This document shows positions 5,103 through 6,328 of a stretch of DNA of 6,328 nucleotides, piece after piece. The stretch's first letter is position 1; each line of letters starts with the position of its first letter. The notes under the pieces are model-generated. The model saw only the letters and a list, made by a program, of their open reading frames with translations, made no database searches and was not told the origin of the DNA. The DNA lies in the NCBI GenBank assembly GCA_038204465.1, contig JBBRCX010000170.1:1-6328 (forward strand), in the 5' to 3' direction. A program made the translations under genes and the position numbers. Source of the DNA: JBBRCX01 sp038204465 (GTDB taxonomy: Bacteria; Planctomycetota; Phycisphaerae; Tepidisphaerales; Tepidisphaeraceae).

Positions 5103-5957
5103 TTGATCTCTACCTGGCGGAACAGTCTGGCGCGATTCATCAGCCGGGTGATGTTCGGCGTCTGCATCGGCTTCACCGTCGTCATCCTGACCCTGCTCGT
5201 GCTGGTCACCGGCTACCTGATTTCAATCGGGTTCAAGTCTCTCTCACTCGACTTCTTCACCAAACTCCCCAGCGGCGACCCGCGAGAGCCGGGCGGAATG
5301 GTCAATGGGCTCGTGGGAACCGTCGTGCTGATTGGTCTTGCCAGCCTGGTTGGAATCCCCGCGGGAATTCTCACCGCGGTGTATCTCGCCGAATATGAGG
5401 CCGGCTCCTGGCTGGCCCGGCCGGTGCGATTCGTGTGCGACGTGCTCGCCGGCGTACCGAGCATTGTGGTCGGCATCCTCGGGTACGAGTTGCTCGTCGT
5501 CCCGCTCGGCGGTTACAACGGTTGGGCAGGGGCGCTGGCGCTGGCGTTCATCATGGTGCCCATCGTCGCGCGGACCACCGAAGAGATGCTCCGCCTCGTG
5601 CCCAACAGCTACCGCGAGGCGTCCATTGCCCTCGGGGCGACCAAGGCGCGAACCATCCTTCGCGTCGTCCTCCCCTCCGCCACCGGCAGCGTCGTCACCG
5701 GAATCATGCTGGCGATCGCCCGCGTCGCGGGCGAGACCGCCCCGCTGCTCTTCACGGCGCTGGGCAGCCGCTTCCTCACGCTCAATCCGAACCACCCGTT
5801 TCCTTCTCTCACCAAGCAGATCTACGACTATGCGACCGGTCCCTATCCGGAGCTCAAGCGTCAGGCATGGGCAGGTATCCTCGTGCTGATCATGCTCATC
5901 TTTGTGCTGAACCTGGCGATTCGCTTCTTCACCCGCTCCGCAAGACCCGCCGCGTAG
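5103..5957 (+). CDS. pstA: Phosphate ABC transporter permease PstA
   Basis: PstA is the second membrane subunit of the phosphate importer and pairs with PstC. It has 284 residues, the normal length. A first helix lies at about 18-42, followed by a periplasmic segment with DFFTKLPSGDPREPGGMVNG (50-69), a PstA hallmark. The permease core follows: VCDVLAGVPSIVVGILGYEL (111-130), the EAA coupling loop REASIALGATKARTI (171-185) and ARVAGETAPLLFTALGS (206-222). These are diagnostic of PstA. Translation starts at TTG with a good ribosome-binding site. An IS630 element now separates it from DUF2585 and pstC, but the frame is complete and 39 nt remain between the transposase stop and the start. Its expression may therefore depend on read-through across the element. 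The pstB ATPase gene that normally follows is absent here. Confidence 0.96.
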   Translation: MISTWRNSLARFISRVMFGVCIGFTVVILTLLVLVTGYLISIGFKSLSLDFFTKLPSGDPREPGGMVNGLVGTVVLIGLASLVGIPAGILTAVYLAEYEAGSWLARPVRFVCDVLAGVPSIVVGILGYELLVVPLGGYNGWAGALALAFIMVPIVARTTEEMLRLVPNSYREASIALGATKARTILRVVLPSATGSVVTGIMLAIARVAGETAPLLFTALGSRFLTLNPNHPFPSLTKQIYDYATGPYPELKRQAWAGILVLIMLIFVLNLAIRFFTRSARPAA

Positions 5958-6116
5958 CACATATCTCTTTGGCGCAGCACGCGGCGCAATATCTCGCCGA
6001 TCCTCGATCCTCCATCTCGCGGGCAGACTTTCACGCCTAGACCGCGCCCGCGCAACCGGTAGAATGTCCCCAAATTGACCAATGTGCGCAGGGATGCGCA
6101 GCAGGGGCGGTGAGCT
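5958..6116. other. Intergenic region between pstA and the GH57 gene
   Basis: No coding sequence and no convincing terminator or promoter is visible in these 159 bases. Short repeats occur: GATCCTC in tandem (5999-6005, 6006-6012) and TGCGCAG twice at a 10-bp period (6085-6091, 6095-6101), the latter just upstream of the next gene's ribosome-binding site. TAGAAT (6060-6065) resembles a -10 box but has no matching -35. Confidence 0.4.
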
Positions 6117-6328
6117 ATGGCTTCGATTTGTTTCTATTTTCAGGTCCACCAGCCCTTCCGGCTGCGGCGCTACAGCGTCTTCGACACCGATCGGCACTAT
6201 TTCGATGAGCAGAAGAACGCTGAGATCTGCCGCAAAGTGGCCCTCAAGTGCTACCTCCCCGCCAACCGCGTGCTCCTCGATACGATCCGCATGCACGAAG
6301 GCCGCTTCCGCATTGCTTACGCGCTCAC
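6117..6328 (+). CDS. GH57-family alpha-amylase/glycosidase, N-terminal part, cut by window edge
   Basis: The first 70 codons are in the window; the rest lies beyond the right edge. The protein begins MASICFYFQVHQPFRLRRYS, containing the conserved HQP motif (11-13) at the first strand of the GH57 (beta/alpha)7 barrel. KCYLPANRVLLDTI (44-57) and GRFRIAYAL (62-70) continue the pattern seen at the start of bacterial GH57 alpha-amylases. Such enzymes act on alpha-glucans such as glycogen or starch, usually in the cytoplasm. No signal peptide is visible. The ATG at 6117 follows a purine-rich AGGGGCGG (6103-6110) at 6 nt. The catalytic Glu and Asp are outside the window. It is 159 bp after pstA and has no obvious functional link with phosphate uptake; it may belong to a separate transcription unit. 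Confidence 0.88.
   Translation, partial: MASICFYFQVHQPFRLRRYSVFDTDRHYFDEQKNAEICRKVALKCYLPANRVLLDTIRMHEGRFRIAYAL

Noticed and set aside
5244..6296. Long minus-strand open frame across pstA and the GH57 start
   Set aside because: It overlaps two clearly recognisable + strand genes and reads as low-complexity Glu/Arg/Asp sequence.

Overview
The window is a GC-rich stretch of bacterial chromosome. Its backbone is a phosphate-specific transport (Pst) cluster on the + strand: pstS (periplasmic phosphate-binding protein), pstC (permease), a DUF2585/UPF0314-type membrane protein, a complete IS630-family insertion sequence, and pstA (second permease). The organism cannot be named from this sequence. 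A PstS with a Sec signal peptide, high GC and C/G-ending codons in the pst genes suggest a Gram-negative host. The DUF2585 family is known mainly from alphaproteobacteria. RAYT-like and GH57 genes also occur in other GC-rich Gram-negative phyla.

Left region (1-885). The left edge carries the first 37 codons of a leftward gene that resembles REP-associated tyrosine (Y1/IS200-like) transposases. It is followed by a 249-bp gene-free strip. The strip contains a near-duplicate of the sequence around that gene's start codon, with a perfect 14-bp palindrome, and a likely terminator serving the next leftward gene. That gene (361-759) encodes a 132-residue cysteine-rich protein of unknown function. 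It is divergent from pstS and shares a 126-bp upstream region with it.

Centre and right (886-5957). pstS and pstC are separated by a strong hairpin with no T-tract, so pstS is probably the more abundant product. The DUF2585 gene follows pstC. A 1,141-bp IS630 element then sits exactly at the stop codon of DUF2585, in a CTAG target, flanked by TA duplications. Both the DUF2585 stop codon (TAA) and the transposase stop codon (TAG) are completed at the element's junctions, so no neighbouring reading frame is damaged. Removing the element in thought restores a TAG stop 39 nt before the TTG start of pstA. The order pstS-pstC-DUF2585-pstA therefore predates the insertion.

Right end (5958-6328). 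pstB (the ATPase) and phoU do not follow pstA. Instead, after 159 bp, a GH57 alpha-amylase-type gene begins and runs off the window. PstS, PstC and PstA would form the binding protein and transmembrane channel of a phosphate importer whose ATPase must be encoded elsewhere. No canonical Pho box was recognised by eye.
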